64,000 bases of DNA from Actinomycetes bacterium (GCA_021778635.1 JAJYCD010000004.1:17210-81209), one strand, 5' to 3'; shown: positions 35,189 to 45,138, numbered from the stretch's first letter. Numbers and translations: made by a program. Notes: generated from the letters alone by a model not told the origin.

Positions 35189-36794
35189 CCGTGAGGTCGA
35201 TCGTGTCCCACCCGGTCGCGCCGTCCGGGACGACGTCCGCGACCGTGCCGGTCTGCACGCCGTCGACCGCGTCGGTGGCACGGACGGCCAGGGTGTGCGT
35301 CCCGGGTGTCGCGTCCCAGGTCCACGACCACTGCCGCCACGTGTCGACGGTGTCCTCGGCCGCGAGCGTGACGTCGGTCCAGGCTCCGTCGTCGACCCTG
35401 ACCTGGACCGCGGTGACGCCGCGGTGCTGCGCCCACGCGGTACCGCCGACCGCGACGGGACCGGGGCGCACGACCGTGCCGGAGCGCGGCACCTCGATGC
35501 GGGACGAGGTCTTGACCGGACCCCGGGGCGACCACCCTCGCTCGGTCCAGTAGGCGGTGCGGTCGGCGAACCGGGTGACCTCGAGGTCGACGACCCACTT
35601 CGTCGCCGAGACGTAGCCGTACAGGCCGGGCACGACCATCCTGACCGGGAACCCGTGCGCGAGCGGCAGCGGCTCTCCGTTCATGCCGACGGCGAGCAGC
35701 GCGTCGCGGCCGTCGGTCAGCACGGACAGCGGAGTCGACGCGGTGAAGCCGTCGACGCTCGTCGAGAGCACCATGTCCGCGGTCGGGTCGGGGACCGCCC
35801 GGCTGAGCACCTCCCGGATCGGCAGGCCCAGCCAGCGGGCGTTGCCGATCAGGTCGCCACCGACCGGGTTGGAGACGCACGTGAGCGTGACGTCGGCCTC
35901 GACGAGGTCCGCCGCGAGGAGCTCCGCGAACGTGAGCGTGACCTCGTGCGCGACGAGGCCGTGCACCCGGAGCGTCCAGGTGGACGGATCGACATCCGGC
36001 ACCACGAGTGCCGTGTCGATGCGGTAGAAGTCCTGGTTCGGCGTCAGGAACGGGACGACACCCGGGGTCGCGGACTGGGCCCCGGCCGGGACCGCGGGCG
36101 CCGGGCGTGCGGCTCGAGGGAGCACCACGGCGGCCCGCGCCGCGGCGGCGGCCCGTCCCACGGATCCGAGTGCGCTCCCGATCGCCGCACTCACCGCCGC
36201 GAGCACGGTGACGCCCCCGGCGGCGCGGAGGAAGGCCCGTCGGTCGAGGCCCGACCCCGCGGCGTCGGCGGGGTCGTCGCCGACCGTGGAGCCGAGCCGT
36301 CGACCCAGTGCGCGCAGGGCGACGACGCCCGCCGCCGTGCCGACGGCGCTCGGGAGGAACGCGGCGGCGCCGGCGGCGGCTCGAGAGACGGCGGCCGCCG
36401 CGCCCGCGGCGCCGAGGGCGACGACGAGCAGCGCTGCCGTGTGTGGTGATCGCCGGGCGACCACCCCGACGCCGGCGGCGATCCCCGTGAGGACGACCGC
36501 GAGGCCGACGAACAGGGCGGTCTTGTCATGCGTGCCGAACGCACGGATCGCGAGCTCCTTCAGCCACTGCGGCGTGTGGTCGACGACGACGCCGCCGACC
36601 GCGACGACGGGGGACGATCCCGGTCCGACGAACCCCGCGACCAGATGGCCGACCGCGACGGCGAGCGCGGCAGCCAGGACACCGGCGACGGCTGCGAACC
36701 CGCGACGGGACGGACGAGCATCTCGGGTCGGCGGGGTCGCGGGTCCCGGCTCGTCGCCCGTTCCCGGGTCGTCAGGCATCAGGTCCGGCGGCAT
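35178..36794 (-). CDS. Molybdopterin-dependent oxidoreductase (sulfite-oxidase-like) with N-terminal TM domain
   Basis: TPNQDFYRIDTALVVPDVDPSTWTLRVHGLV, VTLTCVSNPVGGDLIGNARWLGLPI (Moco-binding Cys), HGFPVRMVVPGLYGYVSATKWVVDLEV. Confidence 0.9.
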   Translation of the reverse strand: MPPDLMPDDPGTGDEPGPATPPTRDARPSRRGFAAVAGVLAAALAVAVGHLVAGFVGPGSSPVVAVGGVVVDHTPQWLKELAIRAFGTHDKTALFVGLAVVLTGIAAGVGVVARRSPHTAALLVVALGAAGAAAAVSRAAAGAAAFLPSAVGTAAGVVALRALGRRLGSTVGDDPADAAGSGLDRRAFLRAAGGVTVLAAVSAAIGSALGSVGRAAAAARAAVVLPRAARPAPAVPAGAQSATPGVVPFLTPNQDFYRIDTALVVPDVDPSTWTLRVHGLVAHEVTLTFAELLAADLVEADVTLTCVSNPVGGDLIGNARWLGLPIREVLSRAVPDPTADMVLSTSVDGFTASTPLSVLTDGRDALLAVGMNGEPLPLAHGFPVRMVVPGLYGYVSATKWVVDLEVTRFADRTAYWTERGWSPRGPVKTSSRIEVPRSGTVVRPGPVAVGGTAWAQHRGVTAVQVRVDDGAWTDVTLAAEDTVDTWRQWSWTWDATPGTHTLAVRATDAVDGVQTGTVADVVPDGATGWDTIDLTVRA

Positions 36795-39700
36795 GGCGGA
36801 TCCGTCCCTCTCCGCCCTCGAGGTCGGCGAGGTCGTCCTCGACGAGCCGGCTCGCGAGCAGCGTGTCGACCGCGGAGGGCGGTCCGGGGCGGGCGAGCAG
36901 GAAGCCCTGCAGCACGTCGGCGCCCAGGTCCGTCACCCCGTCGCGCTGCTCAGCCGTCTCGACGCCCTCCGCGACGACCGTGAGATCGAGGGCGCGGCCG
37001 AGGTTGATCACGCTCGCGATCAGCGCGGCCCCGGTGGTCCCGGTGCCGATCTCCGCGACGTAGCTCGCGTCCACCTTGAGCGCGGAGACCGGCAGACGAC
37101 GCAGGTAGTCGAGGCCTGCGTAACCGGTGCCGAAGTCGTCGATCGCGAGCCGGACCCCGAGCTCGGGCAGGGCGTCGAGATCGTGCAGGGCCGAGTGCGC
37201 GGTGCTCAGCGCCTGACGCTCGGTGAGCTCGAGGCAGAGCCGGTCCGCAGGGAGCCCGGTGTCCTCGAGCGCGTCCGCCACCGACGCGGCGAAGCCGTTG
37301 CGCCCGAGCTGTCGGGTGGACACGTTGACCCACACCTCCGGGGCCCGAGGGCCGTACCTCGCCACCCAGGCGGACGCCTGTGCGCACGCGGTCTGCAGCA
37401 CCCACAGGCCGAGCGGCACCATCAGGGCACGATCCTCGGCGACGTCGAGGAACTCACCGGGGCTCAGGGGGCCGCGGGTCGGGTGGTCCCAGCGCAGCAG
37501 AGCCTCGACGGCCACCATCCGGTGCGACCGGGAGTCGAAGCAGGGTTGGTACGCGAGTCGCAGCTGGTCGCGGGTCCCGGGAGGTCTGGTGGACGCGCCG
37601 AGAAGAAGCGGCGCTCCGGTCCAGCTCGTCGCGAGCGGCGCGGACTGGTGCTCCAACGCCTCGCGGAGGTCGGACTCGAGCTCGAGCTGGCGGATCGCCC
37701 GGACCTGGAGCTCCGGGTCCGGGTGCTCGTAGCGCGCGCGACCGTTCCCCTTGGCGCGGTACATCGCGATGTCCGCGATGCGCAGCAGGTCCTCGGGGCG
37801 GTCGGTCGGGTTCGTCGAGTGGGCGATCCCGATGCTCGCCGAGATCGTGACGAGACGCCCGGCGACCGGGAGCTGGACGGCGAGGGCACGCGTGACGCGA
37901 TCGGCGACCGCCGTGACCTCGTCGAGGCGGGCGAGGTCCTCGCAGATCACGACGAACTCGTCGCCACCGAGGCGACCCGCGGTGTCGGAGTCGCGCATGC
38001 ACGACGTGAGCCGCAGCGCGATCGCGACGAGGAGCTCGTCGCCCGCGGCGTGCCCGAGCGAGTCGTTCACGTCCTTGAAGTTGTCCAGGTCGATGTACAG
38101 GACCCCGACACCAGTACCGGTGCGCTCGGCACGCGCCTGCGCCCGCGCGAGGCTCTCCATGAGGAGCATCCGGTTGGGGAGGCCCGTCAGGGTGTCGTGC
38201 AGCGCGTTGTGGGTGAGCTCGGCCTCGGCCCGCTTGCGTTCGGTGACGTCGGCGACCTGGGCCACGAAGTAGTCGGCCATGCCGCCGGCGTCGCGCACGA
38301 GCGAGAGGCTCACGTTGGCCCAGACGTCCCGACCCGAGACGTGGCTGTACCGGTGCTCGAGGCGCGAGCTGCCCACGGTCCCGTCCGCCAGAAGACCCAG
38401 GGTCGAGACCACCTCGGGGAGGTCCTCGAGATGGGTGATGCTCTGGACGGTCGCCCCGAGGAGCTCGCGCTCGGGGTAGCCCAGCAGCTCGACCAGCGCA
38501 GCGTTGACCTGGAGGTAGCGGCCGAGCGACCCCGGGCGTGCGCTCACGAGGGCGACGCCGACAGGAGCGTTGTCGAAGGCGAGCCGGAAGCGCGCCTCGC
38601 TCGACTCGAGCTCCTTCTCCTGGCGGAGCCGGGCCGTCTGGTCCGTCGCGACGATGATCAGGCCGCTCGGTCCGGACTCCCCGTGGCGCACGGTGATCGA
38701 CACCAGCACGGACCTGCGGTCGCCCGCACGGGTCTGCATCGTCGCGGGTCGGGTGGCAGCGATCCCCGAGCCGACCAGGTCGCGGACCCGGTTCGCGAGT
38801 GGGAGGCGTGGGTCCAGGCCCCACGCGGTGGTCGCGGCGTCGTCCGGGTGCACGAACCTCGACACCGGCGTACCGATCACCTCGTCCGCGTTCCAGCCGA
38901 GCAGCCGCTCGGCGCCGCGGCTGAAGAGCTCGATCGTCCCGTCGAGGCCGACGGCGATGACGGCCTGCTCGGTCGCGGCGCCGAGGATGTCCGACATGAG
39001 GTCGTGCGTCGCGCGCAGGCGGTGCGCGGTCCGTCGTGACTCGGTCACGTCCCGCACGGACGCCACGACCACGGGTCCGGAGGACAGGTCCACGGCCGCG
39101 AGGTTCACCTCCACCGGCACGAGGGTGCCGTCCTTCCGGCGACCGGTGATGCCGGGCCCGGTGATCATCGGTGCCGCGTGCGGCGTCGCGACGAAGGTCG
39201 ACCGGTGCCAGCTGTGCGCGGCGGACTGGGCGTCCGGGACCAAGATCTCGATCGGCTGCCCGACGAGCTCCTCCGCCCGGTAGCCGAAGAGGACGCCGAC
39301 CTGGTCGTTGACCTCGACGATCGTGCCGTCGTGCGCGCACACCACGATCGCGTCCGGGATGGCGCGCAGCAGCCCGGCGGCCCGTTCCTCTCGGGCGGTG
39401 AGGTCGGCGAGCTCGTCCTCCCGCAGGGTCTGGTCCACGACGACGGCGACGAGACGGCGCGGCCCGCCCTCGGGGGCCCGCACGAGGGAGACGGTCGTCA
39501 GGCCGGCGAGGTGCGTGCTGCCCCGCCCGAGGTACCGGGCGGTCAGCTGACGACTGGTCGTGCGACCCGCGGCGAGGTCGTCCACCGCGGCGCGGACCGC
39601 CTCCCGGTCCGTCGGTACCACGAGCTCCTCGAGCCGACGGCCGGTCGGACTGCCGTCGGGTGAGAGTGCTGCCGCCGCAGGGTTCGCGTGATGGACCACG

Positions 39701-40338
39701 CCGTCAGGTCCGAGCTCGACGATCGCGACGGTGGCGTCCGCCAGGAGGGCGGCGACCTGCCCCTCGGGTGGCGCCTCGTGGTCGACCTGGGTCGCGCGCG
39801 CGCCGACGAGCGAGGCGACGTGGTCGGCGACGGAGGCGAGCAGCACGTCCGGATCGGCGGCGAGCGGGTGCGAGCGTGACCCGGTCACGCCGAGGGCACC
39901 GAGGATCTCGCCGTGGGGACCGACGACGGCGACAGCGGAGACGGTCGGCCCGCCGTCGTCCCGCCGACGGACGACCGCCGACGGTGCAGCGTCTGCCACG
40001 AGATGGGCGCGCTCTCGCGCGTCGGAGGCGGAAGCGCGGTCGGTGTCATCGCTGCCCTGGACGATCTGCCGGCAGCGGGCAAGGACGTCACGAACGGACC
40101 GGAGCGTGCCGGTGTGGGAGACGACCTCGAGCGTGCCGTCCCGCGTCAGGCACAGGGCTGCGCCGTCCGCGCGGCAGAGCCGGGCGGCGAGCGACGCGAT
40201 GGCGACCAGCGTCGCGCGAACGCCGGCGTCGGTGTCGAACCGGCGTGAGCTCGAGTCGCCAACGGTCACGGGCACCCCCCACTCCCCGCGCCGGGGCCGT
40301 GACGTCGGCCCGTGAACCGCGACGCGCGGTCGGTCCAT
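36772..40338 (-). CDS. Multi-PAS GGDEF-EAL protein (start uncertain)
   Basis: PAS repeats, DTLTGLPNRMLLMESLARAQ...RLGGDEFVVICEDL (GGDEF), VEALLRWDHPTRG...IDDFGTGYAGLDYLRRLP (EAL). Confidence 0.93.
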   Translation of the reverse strand: MDRPRVAVHGPTSRPRRGEWGVPVTVGDSSSRRFDTDAGVRATLVAIASLAARLCRADGAALCLTRDGTLEVVSHTGTLRSVRDVLARCRQIVQGSDDTDRASASDARERAHLVADAAPSAVVRRRDDGGPTVSAVAVVGPHGEILGALGVTGSRSHPLAADPDVLLASVADHVASLVGARATQVDHEAPPEGQVAALLADATVAIVELGPDGVVHHANPAAAALSPDGSPTGRRLEELVVPTDREAVRAAVDDLAAGRTTSRQLTARYLGRGSTHLAGLTTVSLVRAPEGGPRRLVAVVVDQTLREDELADLTAREERAAGLLRAIPDAIVVCAHDGTIVEVNDQVGVLFGYRAEELVGQPIEILVPDAQSAAHSWHRSTFVATPHAAPMITGPGITGRRKDGTLVPVEVNLAAVDLSSGPVVVASVRDVTESRRTAHRLRATHDLMSDILGAATEQAVIAVGLDGTIELFSRGAERLLGWNADEVIGTPVSRFVHPDDAATTAWGLDPRLPLANRVRDLVGSGIAATRPATMQTRAGDRRSVLVSITVRHGESGPSGLIIVATDQTARLRQEKELESSEARFRLAFDNAPVGVALVSARPGSLGRYLQVNAALVELLGYPERELLGATVQSITHLEDLPEVVSTLGLLADGTVGSSRLEHRYSHVSGRDVWANVSLSLVRDAGGMADYFVAQVADVTERKRAEAELTHNALHDTLTGLPNRMLLMESLARAQARAERTGTGVGVLYIDLDNFKDVNDSLGHAAGDELLVAIALRLTSCMRDSDTAGRLGGDEFVVICEDLARLDEVTAVADRVTRALAVQLPVAGRLVTISASIGIAHSTNPTDRPEDLLRIADIAMYRAKGNGRARYEHPDPELQVRAIRQLELESDLREALEHQSAPLATSWTGAPLLLGASTRPPGTRDQLRLAYQPCFDSRSHRMVAVEALLRWDHPTRGPLSPGEFLDVAEDRALMVPLGLWVLQTACAQASAWVARYGPRAPEVWVNVSTRQLGRNGFAASVADALEDTGLPADRLCLELTERQALSTAHSALHDLDALPELGVRLAIDDFGTGYAGLDYLRRLPVSALKVDASYVAEIGTGTTGAALIASVINLGRALDLTVVAEGVETAEQRDGVTDLGADVLQGFLLARPGPPSAVDTLLASRLVEDDLADLEGGEGRIRHAAGPDA

Positions 40339-40350
40339 TCTGGCAGCATT

Positions 40351-40372
40351 TTCACCGGTATGCTCCGGGTGA
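40351..40372. promoter_or_regulatory. Imperfect inverted repeat upstream of the PAS-GGDEF-EAL gene
   Basis: TTCACCGG-TATGCT-CCGGGTGAA in an unusually AT-rich stretch. Confidence 0.4.
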
Positions 40373-40471
40373 ATTCACGTCGGGGCGTCCCTCGCGGTCG
40401 GCGGGCCTGCGAGCGTGCGAGCGTGCACCAGCACCCACCAGGATCGAGACCGCGAGCGGACCCGGTCCGGA

Positions 40472-41332
40472 TCAGGACGACCAGGCGAGACCGAGCACGG
40501 ACGAGATCGTCCGGACGACCCCGTTCTCGACGTTCGACGGGGCCCGGAAGCGGGCGCGTTCGCGCAGCAGGGGATGCGCGTTGTCCATCGCGAAGGAGTA
40601 GTCCGCGGCGTCCATCATCTCGAGGTCGTTGAGGAAGTCCCCGAACACCATGGTCTGAGCCGGGCCCACGCCGAGCGCGCGCTGCAGTGCCCGGATCCCC
40701 GCTCCCTTGTTGGCGGTCGGGCTCATCACGTCCAACCAGTGCTGACCCGAGACGACGACCTGGTGGGTCGAACGGAACGACTCGAACGCCGGGGCGGTCG
40801 TCGCCTCGGCGGACCCGAAGTCGAAGACCGCGACCTTGAGCACGTCGTCGTCGACCCGGGTGAGGTCGTCGATCACCTCGAGGCTGAGGTAGTACTTGTC
40901 GACCTCGGCCCGGAAGAGCGGGTCCGTCCGCTCGATGTGCGCCGCCCGCTTGCCGCACACGACGACACCGATGTCCGGCCCCCGAGCAGCGAGCTCGCGT
41001 GCGGTCTCCACCAGGCGGCGGACGTCCTCGAGACCGACGCCGTCCGAGCTCACCTCGTGGCCGTCACGGATCACGTAGGCGCCGTTCTCGGCGATGAAGA
41101 CGACGGAGCCGGTGACGTCCTCGAACCTGGCGCGCAGGTTCTCGTACTGGCGCCCGCTCGCCGGGCAGAACATGATCCCCCGGCGGTGCAGCTCGCCGAT
41201 CAGCGGCCAGAGGTGCTCGTGAAGCTCGTCGTCGTCGTCCAGCAGCGTGCCGTCCATGTCCGCCGCGATCAGACGGATGTCGGGGATCGGGTCGAACACC
41301 GGAGGAGTGACCGGGGCCGGAGAGGACGTCAC
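40472..41332 (-). CDS. HAD-IIB (Cof-type) hydrolase
   Basis: IRLIAADMDGTLLDDDDELHEHLWPLIGEL...FGDFLNDLEMMDAADYSFAMDNA; GTG start 41332. Confidence 0.9.
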   Translation of the reverse strand: MTSSPAPVTPPVFDPIPDIRLIAADMDGTLLDDDDELHEHLWPLIGELHRRGIMFCPASGRQYENLRARFEDVTGSVVFIAENGAYVIRDGHEVSSDGVGLEDVRRLVETARELAARGPDIGVVVCGKRAAHIERTDPLFRAEVDKYYLSLEVIDDLTRVDDDVLKVAVFDFGSAEATTAPAFESFRSTHQVVVSGQHWLDVMSPTANKGAGIRALQRALGVGPAQTMVFGDFLNDLEMMDAADYSFAMDNAHPLLRERARFRAPSNVENGVVRTISSVLGLAWSS

Positions 41333-41473
41333 CGGACCAGTCTCCCAGGTCGGCACGGGAGGGTGACGGCACCCGTCGTCCGCCGGTCGTCGCCGGTCGG
41401 GCCCGGCGGCGCGACGGGCGGTCCCAGGCGCCGCGACGCGCCCGGATCCGTGCACCGGATCCGAGCGCGTCGT

Positions 41474-41569
41474 AGCCCGTCAACCGCCGAGCCCGTCAAC
41501 CGCCGAGCCCGTCAACCGCCGAGCCCGTCAACCGCCGAGCCCGTCAACCGCCGAGCCCGTCAACCGCCG
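41474..41569. repeat. 6 x 16-bp perfect tandem repeat (AGCCCGTCAACCGCCG)
   Basis: Six uninterrupted copies; the last contains the stop codon and terminal Gly-Gly codons of the DUF2202 gene. Confidence 0.95.
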
Positions 41570-42315
41570 AACGCGGCCAGGTGCTGCTCCGAACCCGCGA
41601 GCAGGTGGGTGTACACCGCGCTCACGTCGGGGGCCTCCAGGGACGACATCGCGGACTTCAGGTCGGCGATGTCCGTGGACTCGACGGTCCGTGCGGCCGT
41701 GTACGCGGCCTCCACGTTCGCCGACCCGGACGCCAGCAGCTCCTTGTACAGCGACTGCGTGCTGGTCGACGCGAACGTCCCCGCGGCCAGCCCGTCGGTC
41801 GGGTCGGCGATGCCGTAGCGGTCGAGCACGAAGCGCACCTCGGTCAGGTGTCGGGTCTCGGCCGACGCGATCTGCGTGAACGACCGGGTGCCGAACGCCT
41901 CGCCGAACGCGACGTAGAGGTCGTGCGCGAGCTTCTCCTCCTCGGCCATCGCGGCGAGCTCCGACTTCTGGGCGTCGGTCAGCGTGCCGCTCGCGAGCGT
42001 GCTCAGCGCGGCGGTCGAGCCTGCGCCGGCTCCCGTGCCGCCGGCGCCGGAGCCACGGTTCTGGGCGCCTGAGCCGCGGTACTGCGCGCCCGTCCCGACG
42101 CCGGTTCCGTCGCAGGTGCCGTCCTGAAGGCGTGTGCGCGACGTCGTCGCGTCACCGGCCCCGGTGGTCGTCTGCTGCGCGACGCGCCAGCCGTGGCCGA
42201 CGGTGTCGCCGTTGGACGCGTCGTTCATGGTCGCCGCGAGGCTCGGGGTGGCGATGAGCGCGGCGGCGAGGGCCCCGGTGGCGATCCCGGTGGCGATCCT
42301 GGTCCTGGTGCGCAT
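41560..42315 (-). CDS. DUF2202 (ferritin-like) secreted protein
   Basis: Signal peptide; LAAMAEEEKLAHDLYVAFGEAFGTRSFTQIASAETRHLTEVRFVLDRYGI is typical DUF2202. Confidence 0.88.
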   Translation of the reverse strand: MRTRTRIATGIATGALAAALIATPSLAATMNDASNGDTVGHGWRVAQQTTTGAGDATTSRTRLQDGTCDGTGVGTGAQYRGSGAQNRGSGAGGTGAGAGSTAALSTLASGTLTDAQKSELAAMAEEEKLAHDLYVAFGEAFGTRSFTQIASAETRHLTEVRFVLDRYGIADPTDGLAAGTFASTSTQSLYKELLASGSANVEAAYTAARTVESTDIADLKSAMSSLEAPDVSAVYTHLLAGSEQHLAAFGG

Positions 42316-42477
42316 GATGATCTCCTTCTCGTGTTGGTCCTTCGGTACGACCCACCCTGTGTCGCGCGTCTGCAGGGCATCTGCCGTCGATGTGCAGACG
42401 GGATGGAGATTGCGGCCGTCCGCCGGATCGGGGGTCGCTACCCGACCGGGGCGACGTGGGACGCGTCATGATCAGGT

Positions 42478-43173
42478 ATGCCCACCGTGCTGGTCGTCGA
42501 GGACGAACGTGAGATCCGCGAGCTGCTCCGTCGGTACCTGGAGCGCGCGGGGCTGGCCGTGCTGACGACGGGCAGCGGCGCCGAGGCCGTCTCGCTCCTG
42601 GCGACGAGCGCACCGGACCTGATCGTGCTGGACCTCGGACTGCCGGACGTCGACGGCCTCGAGGTGCTGCGCGAGGCGCGCGACGGGCGTCGGGTACCGG
42701 TGCTCGTGCTGACCGCGCGCAGCACGGTCGACGACCGCATCCGCGGCCTCGAGCTCGGCGCCGACGACTACGTCACCAAGCCGTTCAGCCCGCACGAGGT
42801 CGTCCTGCGGGTGCAGGCGGTGCTGGCCCGCAGCGGCGGGTCGCCCGTCACGGCCGCGCAGGCCACCTACGGTGGCGGGCGTCTGCGCATCGACGAGCCT
42901 CGCCACGAGGCCTGGCTCGACGGTCGTGTCCTCGACCTGACCCCGACCGAGTGGGGGCTGCTCGCGGCCGTCGCCTCGGCACCGGGCCGCGTCTTCTCCC
43001 GGTACGAGCTGGTCAACCGGGTCCGGGGGTACGAGTACGCCGGTTACGAGCGAACGATCGACTCGCACGTGCGCAACCTCCGACGCAAGCTCGGTGACAC
43101 CGGCGCGGAGGTGGTCGAGACCGTGCTGGGAGTGGGGTACCGACTCGGCCTGCGACGGGACGAGGAGCGATGA
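42478..43173 (+). CDS. OmpR-family response regulator
   Basis: VLVVEDEREIRELLRRYLE...DLIVLDLGLPDVDGLEVL...KPFSPHEVVLRV; C-terminal winged helix. Confidence 0.95.
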   Translation: MPTVLVVEDEREIRELLRRYLERAGLAVLTTGSGAEAVSLLATSAPDLIVLDLGLPDVDGLEVLREARDGRRVPVLVLTARSTVDDRIRGLELGADDYVTKPFSPHEVVLRVQAVLARSGGSPVTAAQATYGGGRLRIDEPRHEAWLDGRVLDLTPTEWGLLAAVASAPGRVFSRYELVNRVRGYEYAGYERTIDSHVRNLRRKLGDTGAEVVETVLGVGYRLGLRRDEER

Positions 43174-44678
43174 GCGCCGGCAGTCCCGGCCGGTCTGCCG
43201 GCAGGGTCACCGGGAGGGCAGCGGGGAGGGTTCCCGGAGTCGGCCCGTTGGGGCGGTGGATGCTCCTGGCCTTCGTCCTGGTGGCGGTGTCGTCCGTCGT
43301 CGTCCTCACCGTCGCCGCACTCATCGGCGTCGGGCAGGGCGTCGAGGCGGTCCAGCAGTCCGAGAGGGTGCAGAAGGCGACGGCGGCGGCGGGTGCCGCC
43401 GGTGCGGCCTATCAGGCCGCGGGCGGCTGGGACGGTGCGGACCTGACGGGCAGCAGCGCGATCGCGCAGGCGGCCGGTGCGCGCCTGTTCGTGCTCGACC
43501 AGGACGGCAGGTCCGTCCGGGTCGGTGCCGGGATGGGTCAGGGCGCAGGCGGGCCGGGCCCGGGTGCCCAAGGCGGTGCCTCCGGAGGTGCGCAGAGCAG
43601 CGCGCAAGGCGCCGTGACCGCGCCCGTGGTGGTCGACGGCGTGACCGTCGGCACCGTGCGCCTGATGTTCGGGGCGTCGTCGGGCACGCGTGCGCGTGAC
43701 ATCGCCTGGTCCTGGATCGCCGTGGCCGCGGCGGTCGCGCTCGTCGTGGCGGTGGTCGCGAGCTGGTGGGTGACGCGGGTGCTGACCAGGCCGATCGACG
43801 CGATGACGACGGCGGCGCGGCAGTTCGCCGCGGGTGACCGCGAGGCGCGCACGCGCGAGAGCGGACCGGGCGAGCTCGGTGAGCTCGCGCACGCGTTCAA
43901 CGGCATGGCCGACACGGTCGCTCGTTCCGAGCGGGACCGCCGCAACCTGACCGCGGACGTCGCTCACGAGCTCCGCACCCCGCTGGCCGTGCTGCAGGCC
44001 GGCCTCGAGGAGCTCCGCGACGGACTCGTCGAACCGACGTCGGAGGGGCTCGCGCGGCTCCACGACCAGTCGCTCCGGCTCGGCCGGATCGTGCAGGACC
44101 TCGCCGAGCTCTCCGCCGCGGAGGAGCTCTCCGCGGCCGCCGAGTCGAGCGCGAAGCGCGAGGAGGTCGACCTGAGCCGAGTCGTCGCCGATGCGCTCGC
44201 GGGGCACGATCCCCAGCTGCGAGCCGCCGGTCTCGTCGTCGTGCGCGAGCTGGCCGGTCCGGCCCTGGTGCGCGCCGACTCCGACCGGCTGCACCAGGCG
44301 GTCGGCAACCTGCTGTCGAACGTCGCGCGCTACTGCCGTCCAGGTGACGAGGCCCGGGTCACGGTACGGCGCGACGGAAGCGACGTCGTGCTCGTGGTGG
44401 CCGACACCGGTCCCGGGCTCGCGGCGGACGAGGTTCCGCATGTCTTCGACCGGCTGTGGCGCGGGCACGGCACCGAGCACATCGCCGGCAACGGCATCGG
44501 CCTGGCGGTGGTCCGGGAGATCGTGGTCGCGCACGGCGGGACCATCGACGCGCACGCGCCCGCCGGCGGCGGGCTGACGGTCACGATCCGGCTGCCGGCC
44601 GCTCCGGTGCAGGGCTCTTCGCGCCGACGGGGCACAGGGTCTGACCGCGCAGCCGGAACACCAGCGCACCGGCCGTGA
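43170..44678 (+). CDS. Sensor histidine kinase (HAMP)
   Basis: HAMP region, LTADVAHELRTPLAVLQAGLEEL H-box, DTGPGLAADEVPHVFDRLWRGHG N/G boxes; overlaps the response regulator by 4 bp. Confidence 0.93.
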   Translation: MSAGSPGRSAGRVTGRAAGRVPGVGPLGRWMLLAFVLVAVSSVVVLTVAALIGVGQGVEAVQQSERVQKATAAAGAAGAAYQAAGGWDGADLTGSSAIAQAAGARLFVLDQDGRSVRVGAGMGQGAGGPGPGAQGGASGGAQSSAQGAVTAPVVVDGVTVGTVRLMFGASSGTRARDIAWSWIAVAAAVALVVAVVASWWVTRVLTRPIDAMTTAARQFAAGDREARTRESGPGELGELAHAFNGMADTVARSERDRRNLTADVAHELRTPLAVLQAGLEELRDGLVEPTSEGLARLHDQSLRLGRIVQDLAELSAAEELSAAAESSAKREEVDLSRVVADALAGHDPQLRAAGLVVVRELAGPALVRADSDRLHQAVGNLLSNVARYCRPGDEARVTVRRDGSDVVLVVADTGPGLAADEVPHVFDRLWRGHGTEHIAGNGIGLAVVREIVVAHGGTIDAHAPAGGGLTVTIRLPAAPVQGSSRRRGTGSDRAAGTPAHRP

Positions 44679-45138
44679 GCGCGACGGCGGCGGCCGCCAG
44701 GAACGGCTGCACGGGAGCGAACCAGGTGAGGGCCCCGGAGTACCCGAGTGCAAGAAGGGCGAGCTTGTTGCACACCGGGCACCCGACGGCGAACCAGGTG
44801 AGGACGCCACCGGCGATCCCGAACCGGCTCGGGGCCGCCGCGGCGGCGTCGAGCTCCTCGGGTGCGTCGTCCGTGCGGGCGCGCACGTACGTGGCCGCGA
44901 GCATGCCCGCGAGCAGCGACGAGACGATCCACACGGGGTAGCTCCAGGCCGTGACAGGTACCTCGCGGCCGAACACCGGGTTCGGGATGAGCACCGTCGG
45001 GATGCCGATGAGCAGCGCGAAGCCGATGCTGAAGCCTGCGGCGGCGACGTACTGGCGCGTGGTCCAGGACCGCAGCGCCTGCATGCTCGCGTCGAGCGAT
45101 CGTCGTGGCTCGGCACGGGCAGGGGCGAGCGGGATCAT
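44581..45138 (-). CDS. Integral membrane protein with CPVCNK motif
   Basis: 185 aa, about 4 TM segments, FAVGCPVCNKLALLALGYSGALTWFAP; divergent from the rhodanese operon. Confidence 0.75.
   Translation of the reverse strand: MIPLAPARAEPRRSLDASMQALRSWTTRQYVAAAGFSIGFALLIGIPTVLIPNPVFGREVPVTAWSYPVWIVSSLLAGMLAATYVRARTDDAPEELDAAAAAPSRFGIAGGVLTWFAVGCPVCNKLALLALGYSGALTWFAPVQPFLAAAAVALTAGALVFRLRGQTLCPVGAKSPAPERPAAGS

Noticed and set aside
36208-39039. 943-aa plus-strand ORF
   Set aside because: Shadow of the PAS-GGDEF-EAL and molybdopterin oxidoreductase genes on the opposite strand
41474-41569. The 16-bp repeats as a CRISPR array
   Set aside because: Units are directly contiguous with no spacers and are too short; no cas genes nearby
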